From Bin25 sp965221765 (GTDB lineage: Bacteria; Bacteroidota; Bacteroidia; Flavobacteriales; Flavobacteriaceae), in assembly GCA_965221765.1 (NCBI GenBank), contig OZ244911.1, forward strand, positions 2,480,001 to 2,544,000: a stretch of 64,000 nucleotides of DNA, written 5' to 3'. Both the position numbers and the translations under genes were made by a program. Shown here piece by piece: positions 37,041-46,264 of the stretch. Under the pieces are notes generated by a model. It did no database searches and was not told the DNA's origin. It worked only from the letters and a program-made list of their open reading frames with translations. Within the stretch, counting starts at the first letter, position 1, and every line of letters starts with the position of its first letter.

Positions 37041-37967
37041 TTAAAATTTATAGGCGTCGACTGTTGTGATTCTTAGATAATAACTAGTCGTCATATAGGA
37101 ACTGATCCCGGTAATTAACATACTGATTATTGGGATTGATATCAATAAAATACCCACTCCAATAAAATCACTGATGAGATTTAATTGGGGAAATGCACTT
37201 TGTAATAAATGGACTAGGAATGCCAATGAAACAATAGTCAAGACAGAAGCAATGAATCCCAACCATAAATTTCGATTGACAAATGGTCTTCTAATAAAAG
37301 ATTTGGACGCTCCAACCAATTGCATTGTTTTGATGACCACTCTTTTAGAATAAATCGAGAGCTTTACTGTCGTATTGATCATCACTATGGTCAAAAACAA
37401 AAAGAATGCCACGATTATAATCAACACAAAAATAATTTTAGAAAAATTATTTCCCAGAACACTCAACACCGATGAATTATACGCAATTTCTTGAACAGAC
37501 GGAAACAGTCCCAATAATTCAGATTTTTTCATTTCCAAACTATTGATAGAAACAAAAGAAGAATTGAATTGAATTTCAAATGAACTTTGAAGTGGATTAT
37601 GACCTAAAAACTCGATAAAGTCTTCCCCAATGATTTGAGCAAATTCTTCAGCGGCAGTTTCTTTAGAGATATAATCAAGCGTCTTGATAGCAGGATCTAT
37701 TTCTAAAAAATTTCGGATTTCATTGGTTTCTAAAGGGGTAATCTGATCACTAAGGTATACTGAAAATGAGATTTGCTCTTTGACTTGATTAACTAAATTT
37801 TTGGTATTGATTAATAAGATACCCAATACACCCAAAAAAAATAATACCAACCAAATTCCGATGACGACAGAAATTTGTCTAGTAATAATTCTGCCACTAT
37901 ATCCTTCTCTTTTCTCTGATTGGTTCAATTCGTTAAAAATATGATGAGCAAAAATAAAGGATTTCAT
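37041..37967 (-). CDS. ftsX: cell division protein FtsX
   Basis: Permease-like partner of FtsE that controls septal peptidoglycan hydrolases. 308 aa: a cytoplasmic N-terminus, TM1 (VVIGIWLVLFFLGVLGILLI), a periplasmic domain of about 110 residues with the ECD pattern (SVYLSDQITPLETNEIRNFL), then three C-terminal helices containing MQLVGASKSFIRRPF, the diagnostic FtsX coupling segment. It heads the cluster with DUF3098, uppP and truB; the ATPase gene ftsE is 15 kb away at 21873. Confidence 0.92.
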   Translation of the reverse strand: MKSFIFAHHIFNELNQSEKREGYSGRIITRQISVVIGIWLVLFFLGVLGILLINTKNLVNQVKEQISFSVYLSDQITPLETNEIRNFLEIDPAIKTLDYISKETAAEEFAQIIGEDFIEFLGHNPLQSSFEIQFNSSFVSINSLEMKKSELLGLFPSVQEIAYNSSVLSVLGNNFSKIIFVLIIIVAFFLFLTIVMINTTVKLSIYSKRVVIKTMQLVGASKSFIRRPFVNRNLWLGFIASVLTIVSLAFLVHLLQSAFPQLNLISDFIGVGILLISIPIISMLITGISSYMTTSYYLRITTVDAYKF

Positions 37968-38003
37968 TTCCTATGATTCAACAACAAAAAATTCTAATAA
38001 TTT

Positions 38004-38011
38004 TAAGTTTG
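38004..38011 (+). promoter_or_regulatory. candidate -7 box (TAAGTTTG) for leuS
   Basis: Exact TAnnTTTG match 20 bases upstream of the TTG start of leuS, in the short divergent gap with ftsX. A clear -33 TTG is not visible, so the call is tentative. Confidence 0.4.
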
Positions 38012-38030
38012 CACTCTGTTTTAAAGAACA

Positions 38031-40847
38031 TTGAAGTACGATTTTCAATCTATTGAACTAAAATGGGAAGCTTACTGGAAGAAAAATAAGACCTTTCAAG
38101 TTTCCAATGATTCAAAAAAACCCAAGTACTATGTACTTGATATGTTTCCATACCCGTCAGGGGCTGGACTACATGTGGGGCACCCATTAGGATACATCGC
38201 TAGTGATATTATAGCCCGTTATAAAAGACATTGTGGCTATAATGTACTCCATCCGCAAGGATTCGATTCCTTTGGCTTACCTGCTGAACAATATGCCATC
38301 CAGACTGGACAACATCCAGCCAAAACCACAAAACAAAACATCAAGCGTTACAAAGAACAATTAAATCGATTGGGATTTTCTTTTGATTGGTCCCGAGAAG
38401 TACAAACCTCTTCTCCTGATTATTATAAATGGACACAATGGATTTTTTTACTTCTATTTGAACATTATTATGATATCAAAGAAAATAAAGCCAAGTCCAT
38501 TGAATCTTTGATTCGACAATTCAATATGGATGGAAATAAAAATATCCAAGCGGTATGTGATGAAGATACTCTTGTTTTTTCAAATCAACAGTGGCTATCC
38601 TATTCATGGAAAAAACAACAGCAAATACTCTTAAAATATCGTTTGACTTATCTATCGGATACCGATGTGAATTGGTGTCCTGATTTGGGGACGGTCCTAG
38701 CCAATGATGAAGTTATTGATGGGGTTTCTGAACGAGGGGGCTATCCTGTTTTTCGTAAAAAAATGAGTCAATGGAGTATGCGAATCAGAGCTTATGCCAA
38801 AAGATTATTAGAAGACTTAGATCTTATTGATTGGCCCGAGCCCATGAAAGAAATGCAGCGAAATTGGATTGGACAATCCCAAGGCGTCAAAATCGAATTT
38901 CAGATTTTGAACCATAAAGACCGTATTAAAGTGTATACGACTCGTCCAGATACCATATTCGGGGCCACCTTTATGGCGCTTGCCCCTGAATTAGACATTG
39001 TCAAACAAATCACCACTGCTGATTATCAACAATCGGTTGAAACATATATTGAACAATCATCTCAAAAACGGGTATTAGATCGTTTGGTTAATGCCAAAAA
39101 AATTAGTGGCACTTTCATTGGCCGTTATGTCATACATCCATTAACCAATAAAAAACTTCCTATTTGGATATCCGATTATGTGTTAGCTGAATATGGTACT
39201 GGAGCCGTTATGGGGGTCCCTGCAGGGGACCAAAGAGACCATGCCTTTGCTACTCATTTTAAATTACCTATTGTAGCCATTTTTAAAGGTATTGATATCT
39301 CAAAAGAAGCCTTTGTCGAAAAAGAAGGATTTACTTATAAAAATTCTGAATTGCTTAATGGATTGAATTTTAAAAAAGGTTATGCCAAAATCATAGAGCA
39401 TTTAGAATCTCATGGCATTGGTAAATCAGAAACTAATTATAAGATCAAAGACGCGATTTTTGCTCGGCAACGGTATTGGGGAGAACCCATTCCCATCTAT
39501 CATAAAGAAGGGATTCCTGTTCCTATTAATCTTAAATATCTTCCTTTAATATTGCCTAGTGTTGAAAAGTATATGCCGACATCTCAAGGAGATCCTCCCC
39601 TAGGAAATGCAAAAAAGTGGGCTTGGGATACCAAACAAAATCGAGTTGTTGAAAATCATAAGATTGATTTTAAAACTGTATTTCCCTTGGAACTTAATAC
39701 CATGCCAGGGTGGGCAGGCAGTTCATGGTATTTTAATCGCTATACCGATGTCAATAATGCTCAAGAATTTGCGAGTCAAAAAGCACTAAAATATTGGAAA
39801 GAAGTCGATTTATATATCGGGGGTGTTGAACATGCCACAGGTCATTTGCTTTACTCGCGTTTTTGGCAAAAATTTTTAGCTGACTTGAGGTTAGTACCCT
39901 TTCAAGAATATGCTAAAAAACTTATCAATCAAGGCATGATATTGGGGACTAGTGCTTTTGTCTATCGACAAAAAAATTCTCAGACTTATGTTTCAAAAAA
40001 TTTATTAGAGCCCAACAAAACATATCATCCTATTCGAGTCGAGATTGATTTGGTTTCGTCTTCCGATGTATTGGATATTGAAAAATTAAAAGAATGGCAA
40101 CCTCGGTTTATTAATGGGAAATTTATTTTGGAAGATGGGAAATATATCGTTGGAAGAGAAGTTGAAAAAATGTCCAAGTCTAAATTTAATGTGGTCAATC
40201 CGGATCAAATCTGTATTCAATATGGGGCGGATACATTGAGAATGTACGAAATGTTTTTAGGTCCAATCGATCAAGCTAAACCATGGAATACCGCCGGAAT
40301 CAGTGGCGTCCATAACTTTTTAAAACGTTTTATACGATTATTTTATAATGGTGATAAATGGATAGTTACAGAACTATCACCAAGTCCATTGGAATTGAAA
40401 GTATTGCACCAAACGATCAAAAAAGTTACGAGCGATATTGAGCGATATTCTTTTAATACCTGTGTATCAAGTTTCATGATTGCCTGTAACAAGCTAAATG
40501 AACTTGACTGTCATTCTAAAGAAATATTAAAACCCATGACTATTTTGCTTTCTCCTTTTGCTCCACATCTAGCAGAAGAAATATGGGAGAAACTTGGCAA
40601 CCATCAAAGTATTACTTATGAACCGTTCCCGATTTATTCTGAAGCATATTTAATAGAACATACCAAAGAGTATCCTATTTCTTTTAATGGCAAAAAGAGA
40701 TTCACTAAAACCATAGAATTAAATCGTTCACAAGATGAAATTAAAACATTGATATTATCTGATAAGCGACTAGAAAAATATCTCAATGGAAAGTCAATCA
40801 AAAAAATCATTATTATTCCTAATAAAATCGTGAATATTGTGATTTGA
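38031..40847 (+). CDS. leuS: leucyl-tRNA synthetase
   Basis: Class I aminoacyl-tRNA synthetase, 938 aa. The HIGH-type signature is PSGAGLHVGHPLGY, the KMSKS loop is EKMSKSKFNVVNP, and the CP1 editing domain contains YTTRPDTIFGATFMALAPE. The catalytic-core blocks (WAGSSWYFNRY, GVEHATGHLLYSRFW) are intact, as is the C-terminal anticodon-binding helical domain. The start codon appears to be TTG at 38031: no ATG lies nearby and the coding style begins there. A TAAGTTTG box lies 20 bases upstream. Confidence 0.97.
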   Translation: MKYDFQSIELKWEAYWKKNKTFQVSNDSKKPKYYVLDMFPYPSGAGLHVGHPLGYIASDIIARYKRHCGYNVLHPQGFDSFGLPAEQYAIQTGQHPAKTTKQNIKRYKEQLNRLGFSFDWSREVQTSSPDYYKWTQWIFLLLFEHYYDIKENKAKSIESLIRQFNMDGNKNIQAVCDEDTLVFSNQQWLSYSWKKQQQILLKYRLTYLSDTDVNWCPDLGTVLANDEVIDGVSERGGYPVFRKKMSQWSMRIRAYAKRLLEDLDLIDWPEPMKEMQRNWIGQSQGVKIEFQILNHKDRIKVYTTRPDTIFGATFMALAPELDIVKQITTADYQQSVETYIEQSSQKRVLDRLVNAKKISGTFIGRYVIHPLTNKKLPIWISDYVLAEYGTGAVMGVPAGDQRDHAFATHFKLPIVAIFKGIDISKEAFVEKEGFTYKNSELLNGLNFKKGYAKIIEHLESHGIGKSETNYKIKDAIFARQRYWGEPIPIYHKEGIPVPINLKYLPLILPSVEKYMPTSQGDPPLGNAKKWAWDTKQNRVVENHKIDFKTVFPLELNTMPGWAGSSWYFNRYTDVNNAQEFASQKALKYWKEVDLYIGGVEHATGHLLYSRFWQKFLADLRLVPFQEYAKKLINQGMILGTSAFVYRQKNSQTYVSKNLLEPNKTYHPIRVEIDLVSSSDVLDIEKLKEWQPRFINGKFILEDGKYIVGREVEKMSKSKFNVVNPDQICIQYGADTLRMYEMFLGPIDQAKPWNTAGISGVHNFLKRFIRLFYNGDKWIVTELSPSPLELKVLHQTIKKVTSDIERYSFNTCVSSFMIACNKLNELDCHSKEILKPMTILLSPFAPHLAEEIWEKLGNHQSITYEPFPIYSEAYLIEHTKEYPISFNGKKRFTKTIELNRSQDEIKTLILSDKRLEKYLNGKSIKKIIIIPNKIVNIVI

Positions 40848-40944
40848 TTTTGAAGGTGGCCATCTTTTGTCTTTATTAAACGGTTACGACTCATTACCAT
40901 CCATCAGAAATTAAAGTTCAGTGTCTCATGCACAAAGTCTCATC

Positions 40945-41226
40945 ATGTCGAATTTTTGGATTGAAGTCATCGGTATAATCGCTGCTATTATCACCACTTC
41001 AGCATTTGTGCCTCAAGCCTATAAAATTTATAAGTTCCAAATTTCCGATGGCGTTTCACTCACCATGTATTTTGTGATGTTGATCGGTGTTTCTATTTGG
41101 CTTGTTTATGGCATTTTGCTTGGAAAATTTGCCATCATATTAGCAAATACCATTACATTCATCATTCAACTTTTCATTATCTATCAAAAATTAAAACACT
41201 CAAACACTCCAAATAAAAAATTATAA
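40945..41226 (+). CDS. SemiSWEET-family sugar transporter
   Basis: A small PQ-loop membrane protein of about 93 aa with three transmembrane helices (IEVIGIIAAIITTSAF, YFVMLIGVSIWLVYGILL, FAIILANTITFIIQLFII). The PQ motif is in FVPQAYKIYK, and the second conserved block contains WLVYGILLGK. Such proteins act as dimers that move sugars passively across the cytoplasmic membrane. I chose ATG 40945 over GTG 40921. No sugar-metabolism gene is adjacent, so the substrate is unknown. Confidence 0.85.
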   Translation: MSNFWIEVIGIIAAIITTSAFVPQAYKIYKFQISDGVSLTMYFVMLIGVSIWLVYGILLGKFAIILANTITFIIQLFIIYQKLKHSNTPNKKL

Positions 41227-41236
41227 CTCTGCCACT

Positions 41237-41938
41237 TTGTTAAGCATAGATACGTCATTAAATATCAATCTTTCTAATTCATTGCATTATGTCTTGGTGC
41301 ATACGAGTCCAAATTCTAAGGGGATGTTTTGTTTAATCAGTGGAAATTCAGATTCCTTTGAGCACCTAGAAGGCAACATCGATTCAATTAATAACTCCCA
41401 AAAGGGAGTTCTTGTTCATGGTTTTCACAACAAACATCACCTAAAAAAAATGAAGATGATGCATCTAAATATTTGGACAAAAAACATCCTCAAGATTTTT
41501 TCTCTAACCTCGAAAATTTAGATGTTGAGAAATAGTAAATCTTAATTTAAAGACAAAAAATGATAATAAAATTGCAGAAATCAAAGAAAAAGTAGTTTTA
41601 TTCAAACTTACTCAAAGTTATAAACCAGCAATATATCCTTGGGATTGATATGACTGCACTAGAGGGATGTGGCCAATTGGGGAATAACAAAACACCGTAG
41701 ATTATGCATTTGCCGTTTAGAAAGGAAAAATCGTTAAAACATGCAAAGTAATTTCTTGGATTAAAGCAAGGGACTCATTCAGACATCGATTAGATTGTTG
41801 TGAATGGAATACCAAATCTAGGAAGCAGGAAAGGCGGAAATTATTTTTTGTTTACATAGATTATGTGAAATGAGAAATAAATACCTCTACAAATCAATAA
41901 ATCATAAAGGTCAATACCCAATCAAATATTGTTTTTGA
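41237..41938 (+). pseudogene. decayed gene(s) of unknown family
   Basis: Two former coding stretches. First, from about 41237: HTSPNSKGMFCLISGNSDS, then after a frame change near 41440 NEDDASKYLDKKHPQDFFS, ending TAG. Second, from about 41560: KVVLFKLTQSYKPAIYPWD (stop) YDCTRGMWPIGE (stop) YAFAV (stop) KGKIVKTCKVISWIKARDS, then, in another frame, MRNKYLYKSINHKGQYPIK to TGA 41938. The second resembles a widespread uncharacterised family with a TRGxWxxG...YAFAVYKG pattern (family name not certain). Three stops and at least two frameshifts are visible. Confidence 0.5.
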
Positions 41939-42095
41939 TTTCAAACTATTTGAGAGAACAACTATTGATGTGAAATAATCTTTTTTCAAGCCCCATTCTG
42001 CACAATAGCAATTAATTTATATAACTTGAATTAGGCCAAAAACCGTGTAAAATTGGGATTAACTTCAAAACTCAACCTTTTCAATTACTGAATTA

Positions 42096-42848
42096 TTAGC
42101 CGACTGATTTAATGTATCGATCAATGGCCATTGTCATGGAAGGAGACTCTTTGGTGGGAGCTTCTATATCAATACGAAGATCATGTTCTCGGGCAGCTTG
42201 GACCGTTGAGTGACCAAAAACCGCAATCGCGGTTTTGTTTTGTTTAAAATCTGGAAAGTTTTCGAAAAGAGAATGAATTCCAGCCGGTGAATAAAAAACC
42301 AAAATATCGTAGTAGACATCTTTCAAATCAGATAAATCTGAGGCTATTGTTTTATAGAGAATGACTCTCTTCCACTCTACTTTTAGTGAATCCAAAAAAT
42401 CAACGATTTTTGGATTTAGAACATCAGAAGACGGCAATAAAAAACGCTCATCGGAATATTTTCCAAAGTTTTCACGCAAATCTTCTATACTACGATCACC
42501 AACATATACTCTTCTTTTTCTATAAACTCCAAATTGATGAAGATAATCACCAACGGCTTTCGATTGACAGAAATATTTTAAGGTCGGTGGAACTTTATAG
42601 TGGATGTCAGCGCATGTTTTAAAAAAGTAATCAATGGCTTTACGAGAAGTAAAAATGATATTATGATATTTCTGAATTTCAATTCGCTGACGCCTAACTT
42701 CTTTAGGATCCAAACCTTTAACATGCACAAATGGACGGAAATCCATTTTTAATTTGTACTTCTGTTTCAGATTATTATAAGGCGTATTATCAGATGTTGA
42801 TTCAGGCTGAGAGACCAACACTGATCTAATTGATGTCTTTAAATGCAT
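42096..42848 (-). CDS. hemD: uroporphyrinogen-III synthase
   Basis: Cyclises hydroxymethylbilane to uroporphyrinogen III in haem and sirohaem synthesis. 250 aa. The family is weakly conserved, but the fold pattern is visible: RSVLVSQPES at the start, IIFTSRKAIDYFF, FCQSKAVGDYL, FLLPSSDVLN, ILVFYSPAGIHSLF and IAVFGHSTVQAAREH. The gene lies next to a DUF4271 protein, the standard Bacteroidota neighbour. Confidence 0.88.
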   Translation of the reverse strand: MHLKTSIRSVLVSQPESTSDNTPYNNLKQKYKLKMDFRPFVHVKGLDPKEVRRQRIEIQKYHNIIFTSRKAIDYFFKTCADIHYKVPPTLKYFCQSKAVGDYLHQFGVYRKRRVYVGDRSIEDLRENFGKYSDERFLLPSSDVLNPKIVDFLDSLKVEWKRVILYKTIASDLSDLKDVYYDILVFYSPAGIHSLFENFPDFKQNKTAIAVFGHSTVQAAREHDLRIDIEAPTKESPSMTMAIDRYIKSVG

Positions 42849-42861
42849 GTCACTTTCTCTT

Positions 42862-43542
42862 TTACACTATGGGCTCTACAATCAACGCGAATACGCCATA
42901 CCAAGGCAACAATCTTAGTATGCAAAAGTAAATAATAATATGAAATTTTTTAATAGCATTTTCTTTAGCTAACTTTTGCAAAAACTTAAACTCATTAAAT
43001 CCGAACATCATTAAAAAAAAACTTCCACCAATCAATAAAAAATACCAAGACTCGATTAGAGTATAGTATATAAAACAAATAATCTGTAAAAACATAACAA
43101 GTGAAAAGTGAATGGGAATTCTTGAATTGATATAATCAATTAATACGAGCTTCCTCTTAAATAGTAGCATTAATAGAATATTGAATAAAAATCTCAATAC
43201 AATGACTAAAAAAATTGGGATAAAAAACCACCAATATAATTGTAATGAAATAGGATATGGAGAAAGATGGGATACTGTGAAACTGAGATAAAGTGATACA
43301 CTACTAACAATAAATACCAACATCATTAGATTCGTCAGCGTAAAAAAAGAAATGGTTTTGGGAATTAATTCTGTATTGATTCGAATTAATTTTTGAAGTT
43401 GTAGAATATGAGTGAGTGAGTAAAAAATACCAGGAATCAAAGAATTGATGACATTAATAACAACCAAATTGACAATAAAAATCCAAGGAATAAAACTATT
43501 TTCCTCTATAGACTGTAAAATTTTATCTATCGGTAAATCCAT
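42862..43542 (-). CDS. DUF4271 membrane protein
   Basis: 226 aa with five to six hydrophobic helices (IFIVNLVVINVINSLI, FTLTNLMMLVFIVSSVSLYL, WWFFIPIFLVIVLRFLFNIL, FLQIICFIYYTLIESWYFLL, FHIIIYFCILRLLPW). Assignment rests on size, topology and its 13-bp separation from hemD. Function unknown. Confidence 0.8.
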   Translation of the reverse strand: MDLPIDKILQSIEENSFIPWIFIVNLVVINVINSLIPGIFYSLTHILQLQKLIRINTELIPKTISFFTLTNLMMLVFIVSSVSLYLSFTVSHLSPYPISLQLYWWFFIPIFLVIVLRFLFNILLMLLFKRKLVLIDYINSRIPIHFSLVMFLQIICFIYYTLIESWYFLLIGGSFFLMMFGFNEFKFLQKLAKENAIKKFHIIIYFCILRLLPWYGVFALIVEPIV

Positions 43543-43597
43543 TTTAAAGGATTTACGAAATTACACTTGAAAGTACTATTATTAGTTTTGTTGGCAT

Positions 43598-44314
43598 ATG
43601 TCGCACACTTTAATCATTATTCCAACATATAATGAAGTGGAAAATATTGAATCCATCATACAACATATCGTTAGTTTAGATATTCATTGTGATGTTTTGG
43701 TTGTTGATGATTCTTCACCGGATCAAACAGCTGATCTAGTCAGAAACCTATCAAACCAATCCAAAAACATTCATTTGATTGTGAGATCCAAAAAACAAGG
43801 TATTGGAAAAGCTTATCAAGAAGGTTTTACTTGGGCTTTAAAACATGAATATCAATTCATCTTTCAAATGGATGCTGATTTCTCACATAACCCCCAAGAA
43901 TTACCCAAGATGAAAGCCTTATTAGAAAACGAATATGATATGGTGGTGGGATCTCGGTATTCCAAAGGAATTAGTGTGGTTAATTGGCCTTTGGGTAGGA
44001 TAATTCTTTCTTTGTTAGGATCTTTGTATGTTCGAATCCTATTGGATCTGCCTATCAGAGATTCCACCTCAGGTTTCGTTGGTTATAAAACCCAAGTTCT
44101 TTCTGCTCTCCGTCTCGATGAATTAAAGTTTATAGGCTATGCTTACCAAATTGAAATGAAATACCGAGCCCATGTTAAAGGGTTTAAAATAAAAGAGCAT
44201 CCCATCATTTTTTTAAACAGAGAATTTGGTAAATCAAAAATGAATTATAAAATAATACGTGAAGCCATCTTTGGAGTTCCTTATTTGAGATTGAACAAAT
44301 CCCGCTTTAAATGA
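43598..44314 (+). CDS. polyprenol monophosphomannose synthase, GT2 family
   Basis: Glycosyltransferase family 2 enzyme of the dolichol-phosphate-mannose synthase type (238 aa) with no C-terminal membrane anchor. Motifs: LIIIPTYNEVENIESII, VLVVDDSSPDQTADLV, GIGKAYQEGF, FQMDADFSHNPQELP (metal-binding DxD) and DSTSGFVGYK. It transfers a sugar, probably mannose, from a nucleotide donor to a lipid carrier. Its stop overlaps the ATG of the following dihydroorotase (ATGA). A TAGTTTTG box is 8 bases before the ATG. Confidence 0.9.
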   Translation: MSHTLIIIPTYNEVENIESIIQHIVSLDIHCDVLVVDDSSPDQTADLVRNLSNQSKNIHLIVRSKKQGIGKAYQEGFTWALKHEYQFIFQMDADFSHNPQELPKMKALLENEYDMVVGSRYSKGISVVNWPLGRIILSLLGSLYVRILLDLPIRDSTSGFVGYKTQVLSALRLDELKFIGYAYQIEMKYRAHVKGFKIKEHPIIFLNREFGKSKMNYKIIREAIFGVPYLRLNKSRFK

Positions 44315-45648
44315 AAACACTATTGAAAAATGCAATTTTGGTTAATGAAGAATCTACTCAAAAAGGAGATTTGCTAATCAAAAATGATCGAATTGAAAAA
44401 ATTGATTCATCAATCTCTGGAGATCAAGCTAACCTAATCATCGATCTTAACGGAAAACATCTTTTGCCAGGATTAATCGATGACCAAGTGCATTTTAGAC
44501 AGCCTGGATATGAACATAAAGCCACCATTGAAACTGAATCAAAAGCAGCCTTGGTGGGGGGCATTACTTCTTATTTGGAAATGCCCAATACCAATCCTCA
44601 AACGACTAGCATTGAAGCATGGAATCAGAAATACCAAATTGCTTCTAAGAGTTCATATGCCAATTATGGATTTATGTTTGGAGGGACCAATGATAATCTA
44701 GAAGAAATTAAATCACTAGATTTCAGAAAAGTGCCTGCTCTAAAACTATTTTTAGGTTCTTCAACTGGAAATATGTTGGTTGATAATGAAACGGTACTCC
44801 GAAAAATATTCAGTCATACACCAATTCGTATTGCACTACACTGTGAAGATGAGTCAACGATTCAACAAAATCTATCAATAGCTTATAAGCGGTTTGGCAA
44901 CGATATTCCTATCGAAATGCATCCCAAAATCAGGAGCAACGAAGCTTGTTTGAAGTCTACGAATATGGCTATTTCATTGGCCAAAGAAACCGGAGCAAAA
45001 ATTCATGTTTTTCACTTATCAACGCATGAAGAACTCCATTTATTTAACAATCAAATTCCACTCAATCAAAAACAGATTACGGCTGAAGTTTGCTTCCATC
45101 ATCTTTGGTTTTCAGACAAAGATTATGCAAAAAAGGGAACTTATATCAAATGGAATCCCGCCATTAAATCAACTCATGATAAAAACGCTCTTTGGAAAGC
45201 TTTAAATGATGATCGAATTGATATTCTGGCAACCGATCATGCCCCTCACACAAAAAGTGAAAAAAGCCAACCCTACCTAAACTGCCCTTCAGGAGGGCCA
45301 TTAGTTCAACACATGCTTCCGGGATTACTAACCTGTGTTAGAAAAGGTCTTTTAACTTTAGAAAAATTGGTTCGAAAAGCAGCCCATAATCCCGCAATTT
45401 TATTTGATATTTCCAGTAGAGGTTTTATTAGAGAAGGTTATTATGCTGATTTGGTCGTTGTAGATTTGAATAAATCTTGGACGGTCAGATCTAGGGATTT
45501 AATGTATAAATGCCAATGGTCCCCATTTTTAGAAGAAACATTTACTGGAAAAGTGATTCATACACTACTCAACGGACAATTGGTATATTCTGATGGAATT
45601 ATTTCGAAAAATAAAGTAGCTCAAGAGTTAGGATTTGATAGAACATGA
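44311..45648 (+). CDS. pyrC: dihydroorotase
   Basis: Cyclises carbamoyl aspartate to dihydroorotate in pyrimidine synthesis. 445 aa. The class I pattern is clear: LPGLIDDQVHFRQPGYEHKA, GGITSYLEMPNTNPQT, ALHCEDE, HVFHLST and ILATDHAPHTKSEK. The usual HxH at the metal site reads QVH here, a variant I recall as common in Bacteroidota. It sits in an ATGA-coupled trio with the mannosyltransferase and DUF4296. Confidence 0.93.
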   Translation: MKTLLKNAILVNEESTQKGDLLIKNDRIEKIDSSISGDQANLIIDLNGKHLLPGLIDDQVHFRQPGYEHKATIETESKAALVGGITSYLEMPNTNPQTTSIEAWNQKYQIASKSSYANYGFMFGGTNDNLEEIKSLDFRKVPALKLFLGSSTGNMLVDNETVLRKIFSHTPIRIALHCEDESTIQQNLSIAYKRFGNDIPIEMHPKIRSNEACLKSTNMAISLAKETGAKIHVFHLSTHEELHLFNNQIPLNQKQITAEVCFHHLWFSDKDYAKKGTYIKWNPAIKSTHDKNALWKALNDDRIDILATDHAPHTKSEKSQPYLNCPSGGPLVQHMLPGLLTCVRKGLLTLEKLVRKAAHNPAILFDISSRGFIREGYYADLVVVDLNKSWTVRSRDLMYKCQWSPFLEETFTGKVIHTLLNGQLVYSDGIISKNKVAQELGFDRT

Positions 45649-46001
45649 GTCGTAATTTCATCATATTTTCTTCAATAATTGGGTTGCTATTTTCATACTG
45701 CGAAAGGTTTTATTCGGAAGAAAGGCCAAATAATCTGATTTCAAAAACCACCATGGTCGATATTTTGTATGATATAGCAATCATGGATGGGATCAAAGGA
45801 ACCATTACCGTCAATCCTATTTTTGAAGATGCTTTTAATGCAACCTATATCTACAATAAATATAATATCGATAGTATGCAATTATCACAATCCGAAAAGT
45901 ATTATGCTTCAAATCCTAAAAAATATCATAGAATCCATCAAAACGTTATTTTTAGATTAGAAATGATTGAAGATTCTATTGAAATGTCTGAAATAAGATA
46001 A
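45645..46001 (+). CDS. DUF4296 protein
   Basis: 118 aa. A hydrophobic N-terminus (FIIFSSIIGLLFSYC) with a possible lipoprotein Cys is followed by the DUF4296 pattern: MVDILYDIAIMDGIKG, then YIYNKYNIDSMQLSQS and YYASNPKKYHRIHQNV. Its ATG overlaps the pyrC stop. Function unknown; the family is almost confined to Bacteroidota. Confidence 0.85.
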   Translation: MSRNFIIFSSIIGLLFSYCERFYSEERPNNLISKTTMVDILYDIAIMDGIKGTITVNPIFEDAFNATYIYNKYNIDSMQLSQSEKYYASNPKKYHRIHQNVIFRLEMIEDSIEMSEIR

Positions 46002-46124
46002 AGAATATAATAAATCATTGGACTTTTAATAGACACCCAATAAGTTTATGCATACGACAAATATGAAAAAGAAGTTTCCGCTTAGTATCCTCTCACCGTT
46101 TTTCAATTATTGAATGTCTCTACA

Positions 46125-46165
46125 GCACAAAGCAAAAAACCTCCCATTTGGAAGGTTTTTGTGCT
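46125..46165. terminator. bidirectional rho-independent terminator
   Basis: Inverted repeat GCACAA...AAAAACCT / AGGTTTTTGTGC with a short loop and flanking A/T runs, between the converging DUF4296 (plus) and lipoprotein (minus) genes. It can serve both strands. Confidence 0.7.
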
Positions 46166-46264
46166 CAACATGAAACTCCTTTTTATTCTAAATTTTCAAG
46201 TCAAGATTATAATTTATTCTCGACTAAAAAGAACTCGTACTAGATATTTCTTGTATCTTAAATA

